DNA of 64,000 nt from Gammaproteobacteria bacterium (GTDB taxonomy: Bacteria; Pseudomonadota; Gammaproteobacteria; Xanthomonadales; Marinicellaceae), in assembly GCA_041395445.1 (NCBI GenBank), contig JAWLAO010000003.1, positions 1-64,000 of the forward strand, written 5' to 3'. This document shows, piece after piece, positions 1 through 7,876 of the stretch; position 1 is the stretch's first letter, and each line of letters starts with the position of its first letter. The translations under genes and the position numbers were made by a program. Under the pieces are notes generated by a model, which was not told the DNA's origin, ran no database searches, and worked only from the letters and a program-made list of their open reading frames with translations.

Positions 1-1
1 A

Positions 2-100
2 CTTTTGGGACACAAAAGACTGGAAACGACCATGGTTTACACCCATGTGGTGCGTGAATTAAGCCAGAAAAACCGTTTTAGTCCGTTGGATTATTTGTAA
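2..100 (+). CDS. Integron-type tyrosine recombinase, C-terminal end only
   Basis: Reading from base 2 gives 32 codons and a TAA stop at 98-100. The peptide starts LLGHKRLETTMVYTHV and ends FSPLDYL. The LGH histidine (codon at 11-13), the TTMVYTHV block with the nucleophilic tyrosine (codon at 38-40) and the terminal SPLD are the usual C-terminal marks of integron integrases (IntI), which typically end TTMIYTHV...RSPLD. Ordinary XerC/D proteins share the LGH and Tyr motifs but usually lack the SPLD tail. Most of the gene, including the catalytic Arg and the IntI-specific insertion, lies outside the window. In integrons attI and the cassettes sit upstream of intI, so any array would be to the left and out of view. 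Confidence 0.7.
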   Translation, partial: LLGHKRLETTMVYTHVVRELSQKNRFSPLDYL

Positions 101-170
101 TTTAGAAACAAATCTCTCTCGATAAGGAAGCATTATCGAGTATTGAATTAAATCACGGTGGATTGAGGGG

Positions 171-250
171 ATACTTCGGCTATGCTCAGTATGACAATGT
201 TATTTTTTACCCTTTATATTTCTCTGCACCTCTGCGTCTCTGCGAGAGTC
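171..250. repeat. Dispersed-repeat remnants between integrase and ggt
   Basis: Between the integrase stop and the gamma-glutamyltransferase start are two short low-complexity motifs. One (about 171-196) ends GCTCAGTATGACA and shares CTCAGTATGAC with the repeat patch near 44.9 kb. The other (221-250) is a pyrimidine-rich stretch, CTCTGCGTCTCTGCGAGAG, of a type scattered through intergenic regions of many bacterial genomes. They create an open frame upstream of the real ggt start, which I do not regard as coding. Confidence 0.45.
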
Positions 251-328
251 ATATATCTGTTGTTAAACAACAATGCTATAAAACTATGTTATCATTACCA
301 ATATTCAAGTATTTCTGAGAGTCATAAA

Positions 329-2020
329 ATGCAGGTTTCAAGATTTCTAATATTGACAGCTTTAATCGCCCATTCCTTTTGTTTTGCAGGCGATCGGGTG
401 ACAGGAAAATCATTCGTCACTCGCTCTCCAGTTATTGCACAAAATGGTATGGCGGCCACATCACAACCTTTAGCAACTCAGGTTGCTCTGGATATTCTGA
501 AATCGGGTGGAAATGCGATTGATGCGGCAATTGCAGCGAATGCCATGTTGGGATTGGTTGAACCCACAGGCAATGGCATCGGTGGAGATTTGTTTGCTAT
601 CGTTTGGGATGCGAAAACACAAAAACTTTATGGTCTCAACGGTTCTGGACGGTCGCCAAAATCCTTGTCCAGAGAATGGTTTATTGAAAATGATTATAAC
701 AAAATTCCCTCACATGGACCTTTGCCGGTTTCAGTTCCGGGAGCTGTTGACGGTTGGTTTATGTTGCATGATAAATTCGGCAAGTTGCCGATGAAAAAAG
801 TTTTGCAACCTACCATTGATTATGCTGAAAACGGAGCTCCTATTTCTCAGTTGATTGCTTATTACTGGAACTTATCTGTTCCGAAACTAAACAAATATCC
901 CGGCTTTACGGAACAATTCACCATCAATGGCAAAGCCCCAAGAGAAGGAGAAATCTGGAAAAGCCCCAATCTTGCAAACACACTCAAGGCTATTTCAAAA
1001 GACGGAAGAGATGCTTTTTACAAAGGCAAAATTGCCAAAACTATTGCAAAATACATGCAGGAAAACGGTGGCTTTCTCAGTTACGAAGACTTATCAAACC
1101 ATAAAGGAGAATGGGTTGAACCAGTCAGTACCAACTATCGAGGTTATGATGTCTGGGAGTTACCTCCAAACGGTCAAGGAATTGCGGCTTTGCAAATTCT
1201 CAATATTCTAGAGCAATCTGATATTGGTAAAATGCAACTGGATTCAGCGGAATATATTCATCTTTTTACCGAAGCCAAGAAACTCGCTTTTGAAGACCGT
1301 GCCAAGTTTTATGCAGACCCTGACTTTAGCCAAATACCGGTTCAACAACTAATTTCAAAATCTTATGCCAAGCAAAGAGCCAAATTGATTGATTTAAACA
1401 AAGCCGGCAAAAATTATCCTGCTGGTAATCCGGCACTGGAACACGGAGACACTATTTATCTGACAGTTGCAGACAAAGACGGCAATATGGTTTCCTTGAT
1501 TCAAAGCAATTATCGCGGTATGGGTTCAGGTATGACTCCGCCGGGATTGGGCTTTATTTTACAAGACCGTGGAGAAATGTTTACGCTGGAAGAAAATCAT
1601 TACAATAGCTTTGAAGGTGGCAAAAGACCTTTTCACACCATTATTCCGGCTTTTATCACAAAAGATGATAAACCGTGGATGAGTTTTGGTTTGATGGGTG
1701 GAGCGATGCAGCCTCAAGGTCATGCTCAAATTGTGGTTAATATGATTGATTTTGGCATGGATGTGCAAGAAGCCGGCGATGCTTGGAGAATTCATCACAC
1801 CGGCTCATCCGAACCAACCGGAGAAAAAATGACTGACGGCGGCATTCTTAACCTTGAGTCCGGTTTTTCATATTCAACCATTCGTCAACTCATGCGAATG
1901 GGTCATAATATTCAGTTTGCCAATGGTCCGTACGGCGGTTATCAAGCGATTCAGCTCAAAGATGGCGTTTATTGGGGAGCTTCTGAATCACGAAAAGATG
2001 GACAAGCGGCTGGTTATTGA
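329..2020 (+). CDS. ggt: Gamma-glutamyltransferase
   Basis: This is a 563-residue periplasmic or exported gamma-glutamyltransferase, which cleaves glutathione and transfers its gamma-glutamyl group. The open frame extends upstream to 182, but the ATG at 329 is preferred because it opens directly into a signal peptide (MQVSRFLILTALIAHSFCFAG), whereas the upstream codons fall in repeat-like DNA. The N-terminal large-subunit part carries the family segment GGNAIDAAIAAN and the glycine-rich GNGIGGD. The precursor is expected to self-cleave before the nucleophile Thr375 (HGDTIYLTV, aligned with T391 of the E. coli enzyme). The small subunit then has SNYRGMGSGMTPPGLGF and a GLMGGAMQPQGH segment. 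Length is normal for the family. It stands alone, with no obvious partner in the neighbouring genes. Confidence 0.93.
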   Translation: MQVSRFLILTALIAHSFCFAGDRVTGKSFVTRSPVIAQNGMAATSQPLATQVALDILKSGGNAIDAAIAANAMLGLVEPTGNGIGGDLFAIVWDAKTQKLYGLNGSGRSPKSLSREWFIENDYNKIPSHGPLPVSVPGAVDGWFMLHDKFGKLPMKKVLQPTIDYAENGAPISQLIAYYWNLSVPKLNKYPGFTEQFTINGKAPREGEIWKSPNLANTLKAISKDGRDAFYKGKIAKTIAKYMQENGGFLSYEDLSNHKGEWVEPVSTNYRGYDVWELPPNGQGIAALQILNILEQSDIGKMQLDSAEYIHLFTEAKKLAFEDRAKFYADPDFSQIPVQQLISKSYAKQRAKLIDLNKAGKNYPAGNPALEHGDTIYLTVADKDGNMVSLIQSNYRGMGSGMTPPGLGFILQDRGEMFTLEENHYNSFEGGKRPFHTIIPAFITKDDKPWMSFGLMGGAMQPQGHAQIVVNMIDFGMDVQEAGDAWRIHHTGSSEPTGEKMTDGGILNLESGFSYSTIRQLMRMGHNIQFANGPYGGYQAIQLKDGVYWGASESRKDGQAAGY

Positions 2021-2138
2021 TTCTCTCTTAAACCAACTTTACTATTCAAATCTAGTATTTCAATGACAATATCTTTCGCTGAATGTTTATTTCTCAACTT
2101 TTGTCGAGTAAAATCCTTCTTTTTTGTTGTATTCAATC

Positions 2139-3593
2139 ATGTTGATATTTGAGCAATCCAGAGTAGGGCGACATGCCTCTGCACAAACACCGGAAACATC
2201 ATCTAATGCCTTACAAATTCCCGAAGCATTAGAAAGAAAAACAAAACTAGGACTTCCTGAAGCATCCGAGCTTGATGTTATCCGGCATTACACACGATTG
2301 AGTCAAAAGAATTTTTCCATTGATACAAACTTTTATCCTTTGGGTTCATGCACCATGAAGTACAACCCAAGGGTTTGTAATTCGCTTGCACTTAACGATG
2401 GGTTTTTAAATGCTCATCCGCATACTCCTGATGAACACATTCAGGGAACATTGTCGTGCATGTTTCATTTACAGGAGATTTTACAAGAAGTCACCGGAAT
2501 GAAGGCGGTTTCTTTAACACCGATGGCGGGGGCTCAAGGTGAGTTTTCTGGAATTGCCATGATAAAAGCCTATCACGATGGCCGACAAGATTTTGAACGC
2601 AATGAAATCATTGTTCCCGATGCCGCTCATGGAACCAACCCGGCGACAGCCATCATGTGTGGTTATAAAGTGGTTGAAATCCGAACCAACCGTGACGGAA
2701 ATATCAACCTACACGATTTAGAACCATTACTGAGTGAAAAAACCGCAGGAATAATGCTAACCAACCCATCCACGCTGGGTGTTTTTGAGCCAAACATTAA
2801 AGAAATTGCCAATATGGTTCATGAAGCCGGTGGTTTACTTTATTACGACGGAGCTAATTTGAACGCTATTCTAGGCAAGGTTCGTCCCGGAGATATGGAT
2901 TTTGATGTGATTCACATGAATTTGCACAAAACATTTTCCACCCCTCACGGCGGCGGTGGTCCGGGTTCCGGAGCCATAGGAGTCGGAAGAAGATTGGTTC
3001 CTTATATGCCAACACCTTTTGTTGGCAAATCCGAACATGGTTATCACTATGTTGATGAAAAACAAGCCCCCAAATCCATTGGTAAACTTTCGGCTTTTGC
3101 CGGAAATGTCGGAGTGAACTTACGTGCTTATATTTATGCTTTGCTTTTGGGCAAACAAGGAATGCCAAGAATTGCCGAGTTTGCCACTTTGAATGCCAAT
3201 TATTTGATGAAACAACTGGAAAAGGTTGGTTTTGAGTTAGCCTTCCCAAAACGTCGTGCCAGCCATGAATTTATTGTCACCTTGAAAAAGCAATCCAAAG
3301 ATTTAAACTTGACGGCTACCGATGTTGCAAAACGCCTGCTAGACTATGGAATGCACGCACCAACGATTTATTTTCCTCTTTTGGTTGCCGAATGTATGTT
3401 GATTGAACCAACTGAAACAGAATCGAAACAAACCATTGACCGCTTTGTTGAAGCGATGTCCGACATTCTGAAACAAGCTGAATCAGACATTGAAACCATC
3501 AAGCAAGCACCTCATACCGCACCGAACCGTCGTCTGGACGATGCTAAAGCAGTGAAACAACCAAACTTGGTATGGAGGAATCCGGCTCAATAA
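2139..3593 (+). CDS. gcvPB: Glycine dehydrogenase (decarboxylating) subunit 2
   Basis: This is the beta half of the split P-protein of the glycine cleavage system, a PLP enzyme that decarboxylates glycine and passes the aminomethyl group to lipoyl GcvH. The protein is 484 residues from the ATG at 2139. That start is chosen over an upstream TTG at 2124 because the family begins MLIFEQSRxGR. The PLP lysine lies in NLHKTFSTPHGGGGPGSG, and the N-terminal half has the conserved FYPLGSCTMKYNP and LTPMAGAQGE segments. Its partner gcvPA and gcvT/gcvH are not in the window. The gap to the previous gene shows no glycine-riboswitch-like structure that I can recognise. dgkA follows after 1 nt, so the two may be co-transcribed. 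Confidence 0.95.
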   Translation: MLIFEQSRVGRHASAQTPETSSNALQIPEALERKTKLGLPEASELDVIRHYTRLSQKNFSIDTNFYPLGSCTMKYNPRVCNSLALNDGFLNAHPHTPDEHIQGTLSCMFHLQEILQEVTGMKAVSLTPMAGAQGEFSGIAMIKAYHDGRQDFERNEIIVPDAAHGTNPATAIMCGYKVVEIRTNRDGNINLHDLEPLLSEKTAGIMLTNPSTLGVFEPNIKEIANMVHEAGGLLYYDGANLNAILGKVRPGDMDFDVIHMNLHKTFSTPHGGGGPGSGAIGVGRRLVPYMPTPFVGKSEHGYHYVDEKQAPKSIGKLSAFAGNVGVNLRAYIYALLLGKQGMPRIAEFATLNANYLMKQLEKVGFELAFPKRRASHEFIVTLKKQSKDLNLTATDVAKRLLDYGMHAPTIYFPLLVAECMLIEPTETESKQTIDRFVEAMSDILKQAESDIETIKQAPHTAPNRRLDDAKAVKQPNLVWRNPAQ

Positions 3594-3594
3594 C

Positions 3595-3969
3595 ATGGCG
3601 GATAGTCAGCGACGAGGAATTAAGCAAATAATCAATGCCGGCAAGTGGTCCATGCAAGGTTTGCACGCAGCATTTAAACACGAAGCGTCGTTTCGTTTAG
3701 AGGTTTATTTAGCTGTTCTATTAATTCCGATAGCGATTTATTTTTCAAAATCTCCGATGCAGTTATTGTTGATGTTAGGGACTGTTCTTGTTGTTTTGTT
3801 GGTTGAAATTTTAAACTCGGCAATCGAAGCTGTTGTCGACATGGTGTGTGGAGAAGAACGTCATGAGTTGGCAAAAAGAGCCAAAGATATGGGCTCGGCT
3901 GCAGTATTCTTGGCTCAAATGCTGGTTTTGGCAAGTTGGGGAACTATTTTCTACATAAACTATGTCTGA
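3595..3969 (+). CDS. dgkA: Diacylglycerol kinase, prokaryotic DgkA type
   Basis: This 124-residue integral membrane kinase phosphorylates diacylglycerol to phosphatidate, recycling lipid released during envelope synthesis. Three transmembrane segments are visible (about 33-50, 53-72 and 98-120). The family signature EILNSAIEAVVD and the following ERHELAKRAKDMGSAAV carry the catalytic and ATP/Mg-binding glutamates. Length matches E. coli DgkA (about 122). It starts 1 nt after the gcvPB stop and its own end overlaps the start of tag by 8 nt, so gcvPB-dgkA-tag probably forms one transcript ending at the hairpin near 4541. Confidence 0.95.
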   Translation: MADSQRRGIKQIINAGKWSMQGLHAAFKHEASFRLEVYLAVLLIPIAIYFSKSPMQLLLMLGTVLVVLLVEILNSAIEAVVDMVCGEERHELAKRAKDMGSAAVFLAQMLVLASWGTIFYINYV

Positions 3970-4537
3970 TAAAACCATCATTCGATGTCAATGGTGCGAA
4001 GGAGATGCTGTTGACGAGCATTATCATGACACTCAATGGGGCGTGCCAATTTATGATGATGTCACCTGGTTTAAATTTCTAACTCTCGAGGGTGCTCAAG
4101 CCGGTCTCAGCTGGAGAACCATAGTGCATAAAATCAGTGGTTACGAGATCGCTTTCCATCATTTCGATATTGATAAAGTGGCTCAAATGAGTGATTCTGA
4201 ATTGGAACTGTTAAGAGAAGACACAAATATTATTCGCAATCGCCTGAAAATATATTCCACCCGCAACAATGCACAACAAATAAAAAAGATTCAAAAGGAG
4301 TTTGGCTCTTTTAATCAATACTTATGGAACTTCGTAGGCGGAAGTCCGATTCAGAACAAACATCAAGCGCTTTCCGAGATTCCGGGAAAAACAAACATTT
4401 CAGATGCGATGAGCAAAGATTTGAAAAAAAGAGGGTTTAAATTCGTTGGCTCAACCATTTGCTACGCTTTGATGCAAGCCGGAGGATTGGTAAATGATCA
4501 TGTACAAAATTGTTTTCGTCATAATGATCTGGCATAA
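3962..4537 (+). CDS. tag: DNA-3-methyladenine glycosylase I
   Basis: This cytoplasmic base-excision repair enzyme removes 3-methyladenine from DNA. The 191-residue protein shows the Tag family pattern: N-terminal RCQWCEGD and YHDTQWGVP with the Cys and His ligands of the structural zinc, then EGAQAGLSWRTI with the conserved Glu and Trp of the base-binding pocket. Near the C-terminus NDHVQNCFRH supplies the remaining His and Cys zinc ligands. It overlaps dgkA by 8 nt and ends just before a hairpin terminator. Confidence 0.95.
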   Translation: MSDKTIIRCQWCEGDAVDEHYHDTQWGVPIYDDVTWFKFLTLEGAQAGLSWRTIVHKISGYEIAFHHFDIDKVAQMSDSELELLREDTNIIRNRLKIYSTRNNAQQIKKIQKEFGSFNQYLWNFVGGSPIQNKHQALSEIPGKTNISDAMSKDLKKRGFKFVGSTICYALMQAGGLVNDHVQNCFRHNDLA

Positions 4538-4540
4538 AAA

Positions 4541-4566
4541 AAGCCATGCTTAAAACATGGCTTTTA
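4541..4566 (+). terminator. Rho-independent terminator after tag
   Basis: An AAGCCATG / CATGGCTT stem (8 bp) with a short AT loop is followed by a brief T-run, directly after the tag stop codon. A weaker GGTTAA...TTAACC hairpin follows at about 4590-4609. Confidence 0.75.
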
Positions 4567-4757
4567 AGGGAGGTAATATTATTGTTTTTGGTTAAAGGGC
4601 AACTTAACCTGCAATAACAATAACATAGAGAATGTTTATAATGCAAAATATTATATTGTTTTTTGTTAAAAAAAACGATTTTTCCCCTTTTTATAAGAAA
4701 AACACCTCGTTTTAAGCTATATTGTCGCTCCAAGCTCTCAGTCACAAGTATTTTTTA

Positions 4758-5402
4758 ATGACTCCAGAACGTTTTTCAAAAATCAAAGAAGTCCTCCAAA
4801 AAAGACAAACAGATCTCACTGTAATCATGGATCATGTGCACAAGCCACATAATTTTAATGCAATTATCAGAACCTGCGATGCCGTTGGAATTCAGGATGT
4901 TCATTATGTTCCGGTCAAAGATGGCTTCAGACAATTAAATTACTTTGCCAAAGGCTCACAAAAGTGGGTTGAAGCGCATAGATATGAATCCTTTTCACAA
5001 GCCGCTGAACAATTTCAAAATAAAAACTACCAATTATTAGCCGCTCACTTTTCAGATCAAGCTGTGGATTATCGCACGATTGATTACACGAAGCCGACCG
5101 CGATTGTCATGGGAACAGAGTTGGAAGGAATTTCTGAAGAAACCGCTCAAGTTGTTGATAAACACATTATTGTTCCCATGCAAGGAATGGTTGCCTCCTT
5201 AAACGTCTCAGTTGCTTCAGCAATCATTCTTTTTGAAGCTCAAAAGCAGCGACAAAATGCCGGAATGTACGAAGACAGGTCTCTTTCAGAGGAAAGGTAC
5301 AAAAATTTGTTATTCGAGTGGAGTTATCCCAAAATTGCCAAAACCTTTCGAGACAAAAACTCACCTTATCCTGAGCTGGATGAAGACGGTTTTATCATAT
5401 AA
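4758..5402 (+). CDS. trmH: tRNA (guanosine-18-2'-O)-methyltransferase
   Basis: This SPOUT-class enzyme methylates the 2'-OH of G18 in the tRNA D-loop. The 214-residue protein starts at the ATG at 4758, matching the family N-terminus (MxPxRxxxIxxxLxxRQxDLTV); the open frame extends only 12 codons further upstream. Motif 1 is HKPHNFNAIIRTCDAVG with the catalytic Arg. The trefoil-knot AdoMet site is formed by AIVMGTELEGIS, IIVPMQGMVASLNVSVASAI. The C-terminal extension typical of TrmH is present. It has its own intergenic region upstream, with a TATATT element near 4720 as a possible -10 box. Confidence 0.94.
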   Translation: MTPERFSKIKEVLQKRQTDLTVIMDHVHKPHNFNAIIRTCDAVGIQDVHYVPVKDGFRQLNYFAKGSQKWVEAHRYESFSQAAEQFQNKNYQLLAAHFSDQAVDYRTIDYTKPTAIVMGTELEGISEETAQVVDKHIIVPMQGMVASLNVSVASAIILFEAQKQRQNAGMYEDRSLSEERYKNLLFEWSYPKIAKTFRDKNSPYPELDEDGFII

Positions 5403-5496
5403 ATTTTAAATATCGTTAAAAATAACCTATATTTATGAAACATTAATGCCTGATTTGCTAAAATCTCCCCTCTGCATAAACCATAAAAATCAAGGC

Positions 5497-7278
5497 ATGA
5501 TTAAACACTTACAAGAATTATTGGAAAAAGCACTTGAAGATTTAAAAAGAAACGGAGAGTTTCCCAAAGATTTATCTCCTGAAATTATCTTTGAGCGTAC
5601 AAAAAGTAAAGAGCATGGGGATTTTGCCACCAATCTCGCCCTCACTTTAGCAAAACCATTAAAAAAATCTCCCAGAGACATTGCTCAATTACTAACAGAT
5701 AATCTGATTGAGTCTTTACATGTGAGTAAGGTTGAAGTCGCCGGGCCCGGGTTTATTAATTTTTTCCTGACAGAAAATTGTCGCAGACAAGTTATTAAGC
5801 AAATCATCAAACAAGGTGACGAGTTTGGAGACAATGCCTATGGAAAAAACAAAAAAATCACTGTTGAGTTTGTATCTGCCAACCCAACCGGTCCTTTGCA
5901 TGTCGGTCATGGAAGAGGAGCTGCTTATGGCGCTTCTTTAAGCAACATTTTAGAAAAGTGTGGCTATAATGTTCAGCGCGAATACTATGTCAACGACAAT
6001 GGCAGACAGATGGATATCCTGGCAACTTCTGTATGGCTGCGATACGTTGAACTCTGCGGACAACCGGTGGTTTTCCCTGACAATGGATATCAGGGAGATT
6101 ATATTGTCGATATTGCCCGTATTGTCAGAAAAAAATATGGAGATAAATTTTTACACACCAGTCACGAAATTTATGAAGGTGTCCCTGCTGACGAGAAAAG
6201 CGGCGGAGACAAAGAAACCCATATTGATGGTTTGATTTCCAATACAAAAAGTTTGCTTGGAAAAAAAGACTACAACAAAGTTTTCCAAATTGCTCTCAAC
6301 GATATTCTTTCGGGAATCAAACAAGACCTTTCAAAGTTTAATGTCAATTATGATTCCTGGTTTTCAGAAAAACTATTGCACAGTGGTGATACCGTAGATA
6401 GAGCCTTGAAAATATTGAAAGATAACAACTATCTCTACGAGAAAGATGGCGCCATCTGGTTTATGGCAACTCACTTCGGTGATGACTTGGATCGGGTTGT
6501 CATTCGCGAAAATGGTCAAAAAACCTACTTTGCATCTGATGTGGCTTATTTACTGAATAAGTTTGAGCGTGGTTTTGAGGGAGCTTTATATCTTTTTGGT
6601 GCAGATCATCACGGTTATATTGCCCGTATGAAAGCAGCAGCCAAAGGTCTTGGAATCAACCCTGATGATATTGAAATTGTATTAACACAATTTGCGAACC
6701 TAATCGAACATGGTGAAAAGGTGCAAATGGGAACTCGTTCAGGCAAGTTTGTGACTTTGTCACAACTAATTGATGATGTTGGCGTTGATGCGGCACGTTT
6801 TTTCTATGTCATGCGCAGCCATGATCAGCATCTTGATTTCGATTTGGATTTGGCAAAATCACAAAGTAACGAAAACCCTGTTTATTACATTCAATATGCC
6901 CATGCTCGTATATGCCGAGTGTTTGAAAAACTGGAACAGGAAGCTCTACAATACAATCAGGAAATCGGATTGGCAAGCTTAAACCTGCTTGACAACGACT
7001 CAGAGCATGACTTAACTCGATTGTTATCATCATATCCGGAAATACTGACGGCTTCAGCCAGAACTCGCTCACCTCATGTGCTGGCAAACTATTTAAGAGA
7101 GCTTGCTCAAAGTTTTCATAGTTATTATAACGAACACAAAATCGGCAAACTTGATGATGAGTCCCTCAGAAACGCCCGACTTTGTTTAGCTAAGGCGGTT
7201 AAAGTTATCATTGCCAATGGATTGAAAATGCTCGGCGCGTCCGCTCCTGAGTCAATGTTTTCTGAAGACAAAGATTAA
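5497..7278 (+). CDS. argS: Arginyl-tRNA synthetase
   Basis: This class I aminoacyl-tRNA synthetase charges tRNA-Arg. From the ATG at 5497 it is 593 residues. That start fits the family N-terminus (MIKHLQELLEKAL), while the 17 codons upstream are unlikely to be translated. The Add1 tRNA-binding domain is at about 1-115. The catalytic domain opens with SANPTGPLHVGHGRGAAYG, containing the HIGH-type motif HVGH. The KMSKS loop is degenerate (VQMGTRSGK), as is usual for ArgRS. The C-terminal DALR anticodon-binding domain is at about 470-593. It is followed after 3 nt by the SPOR gene, a pairing common in gammaproteobacteria. Confidence 0.97.
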   Translation: MIKHLQELLEKALEDLKRNGEFPKDLSPEIIFERTKSKEHGDFATNLALTLAKPLKKSPRDIAQLLTDNLIESLHVSKVEVAGPGFINFFLTENCRRQVIKQIIKQGDEFGDNAYGKNKKITVEFVSANPTGPLHVGHGRGAAYGASLSNILEKCGYNVQREYYVNDNGRQMDILATSVWLRYVELCGQPVVFPDNGYQGDYIVDIARIVRKKYGDKFLHTSHEIYEGVPADEKSGGDKETHIDGLISNTKSLLGKKDYNKVFQIALNDILSGIKQDLSKFNVNYDSWFSEKLLHSGDTVDRALKILKDNNYLYEKDGAIWFMATHFGDDLDRVVIRENGQKTYFASDVAYLLNKFERGFEGALYLFGADHHGYIARMKAAAKGLGINPDDIEIVLTQFANLIEHGEKVQMGTRSGKFVTLSQLIDDVGVDAARFFYVMRSHDQHLDFDLDLAKSQSNENPVYYIQYAHARICRVFEKLEQEALQYNQEIGLASLNLLDNDSEHDLTRLLSSYPEILTASARTRSPHVLANYLRELAQSFHSYYNEHKIGKLDDESLRNARLCLAKAVKVIIANGLKMLGASAPESMFSEDKD

Positions 7279-7281
7279 ATA

Positions 7282-7863
7282 ATGACAACCAAGAAAAAAA
7301 TAACTAAGAAGAAAACCAAAAAAAGAGTCGCCGGTCGAGCAGCTCCTAAAAAAAGGTTGCCTGTCTGGTCAATTTTGTTGATTGGTATGTTGGGCGGATT
7401 AGCGGTAGCAATCACCGCCTATGTCAAAGGCTGGGTTCCGAAAATCGAATCTGTGCAACCGGAAATTACTATAAACACCGGAAAAGAATCAGAAATCGAA
7501 GATATTAGCGAACAGGTAACCATCAAGCCTAAACAGGATTATGTATTCTACGAAACACTTCAGGAAATGGAAGTCGTTGTTGATGACAACGAACTGGCTG
7601 TTAAAATTGATGAAACGCCAACCAATTATGTTTTGCAGATTGGTGCATTTAAAAACCTTAGCGATGCCGAGGAAATGAAGGCGCAGGTTGCATTTGCAGG
7701 AATCAGCACAAACATTCAGGAAACAGAAATAAAAGGAGTCAAATGGCATCGTGTCAGAACAAACCCCTATGCAGGGGCTCGAAAAGCTGATATGGTACTG
7801 AAGGAACTCAAGCGAAATGGATTTAAAGCAATCGTATTGGAAGACTCAAAACCGGAAACATAA
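7282..7863 (+). CDS. SPOR-domain membrane protein (FtsN-like)
   Basis: This 193-residue bitopic inner-membrane protein has a very basic cytoplasmic N-terminus (about 25 residues rich in Lys, Arg and Thr), one transmembrane helix at about 29-47, a linker, and a C-terminal SPOR domain at about 117-190 (VLQIGAFKN...HRVRTNPY). SPOR domains bind denuded peptidoglycan at the septum, and the architecture is that of FtsN or related division proteins. The position right after argS is where FtsN-like genes often sit. Without the short FtsN essential helix being identifiable by eye, I call it FtsN-like rather than FtsN. Confidence 0.8.
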   Translation: MTTKKKITKKKTKKRVAGRAAPKKRLPVWSILLIGMLGGLAVAITAYVKGWVPKIESVQPEITINTGKESEIEDISEQVTIKPKQDYVFYETLQEMEVVVDDNELAVKIDETPTNYVLQIGAFKNLSDAEEMKAQVAFAGISTNIQETEIKGVKWHRVRTNPYAGARKADMVLKELKRNGFKAIVLEDSKPET

Positions 7864-7876
7864 GAGGATCAAAACC

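Noticed and set aside
182..328. N-terminal extension of gamma-glutamyltransferase
   Set aside because: It overlaps repeat-like sequence, and a proper signal peptide begins at the ATG at 329.
2021..2138. Glycine riboswitch upstream of gcvPB
   Set aside because: The gap is short and shows none of the paired conserved cores of the glycine riboswitch.
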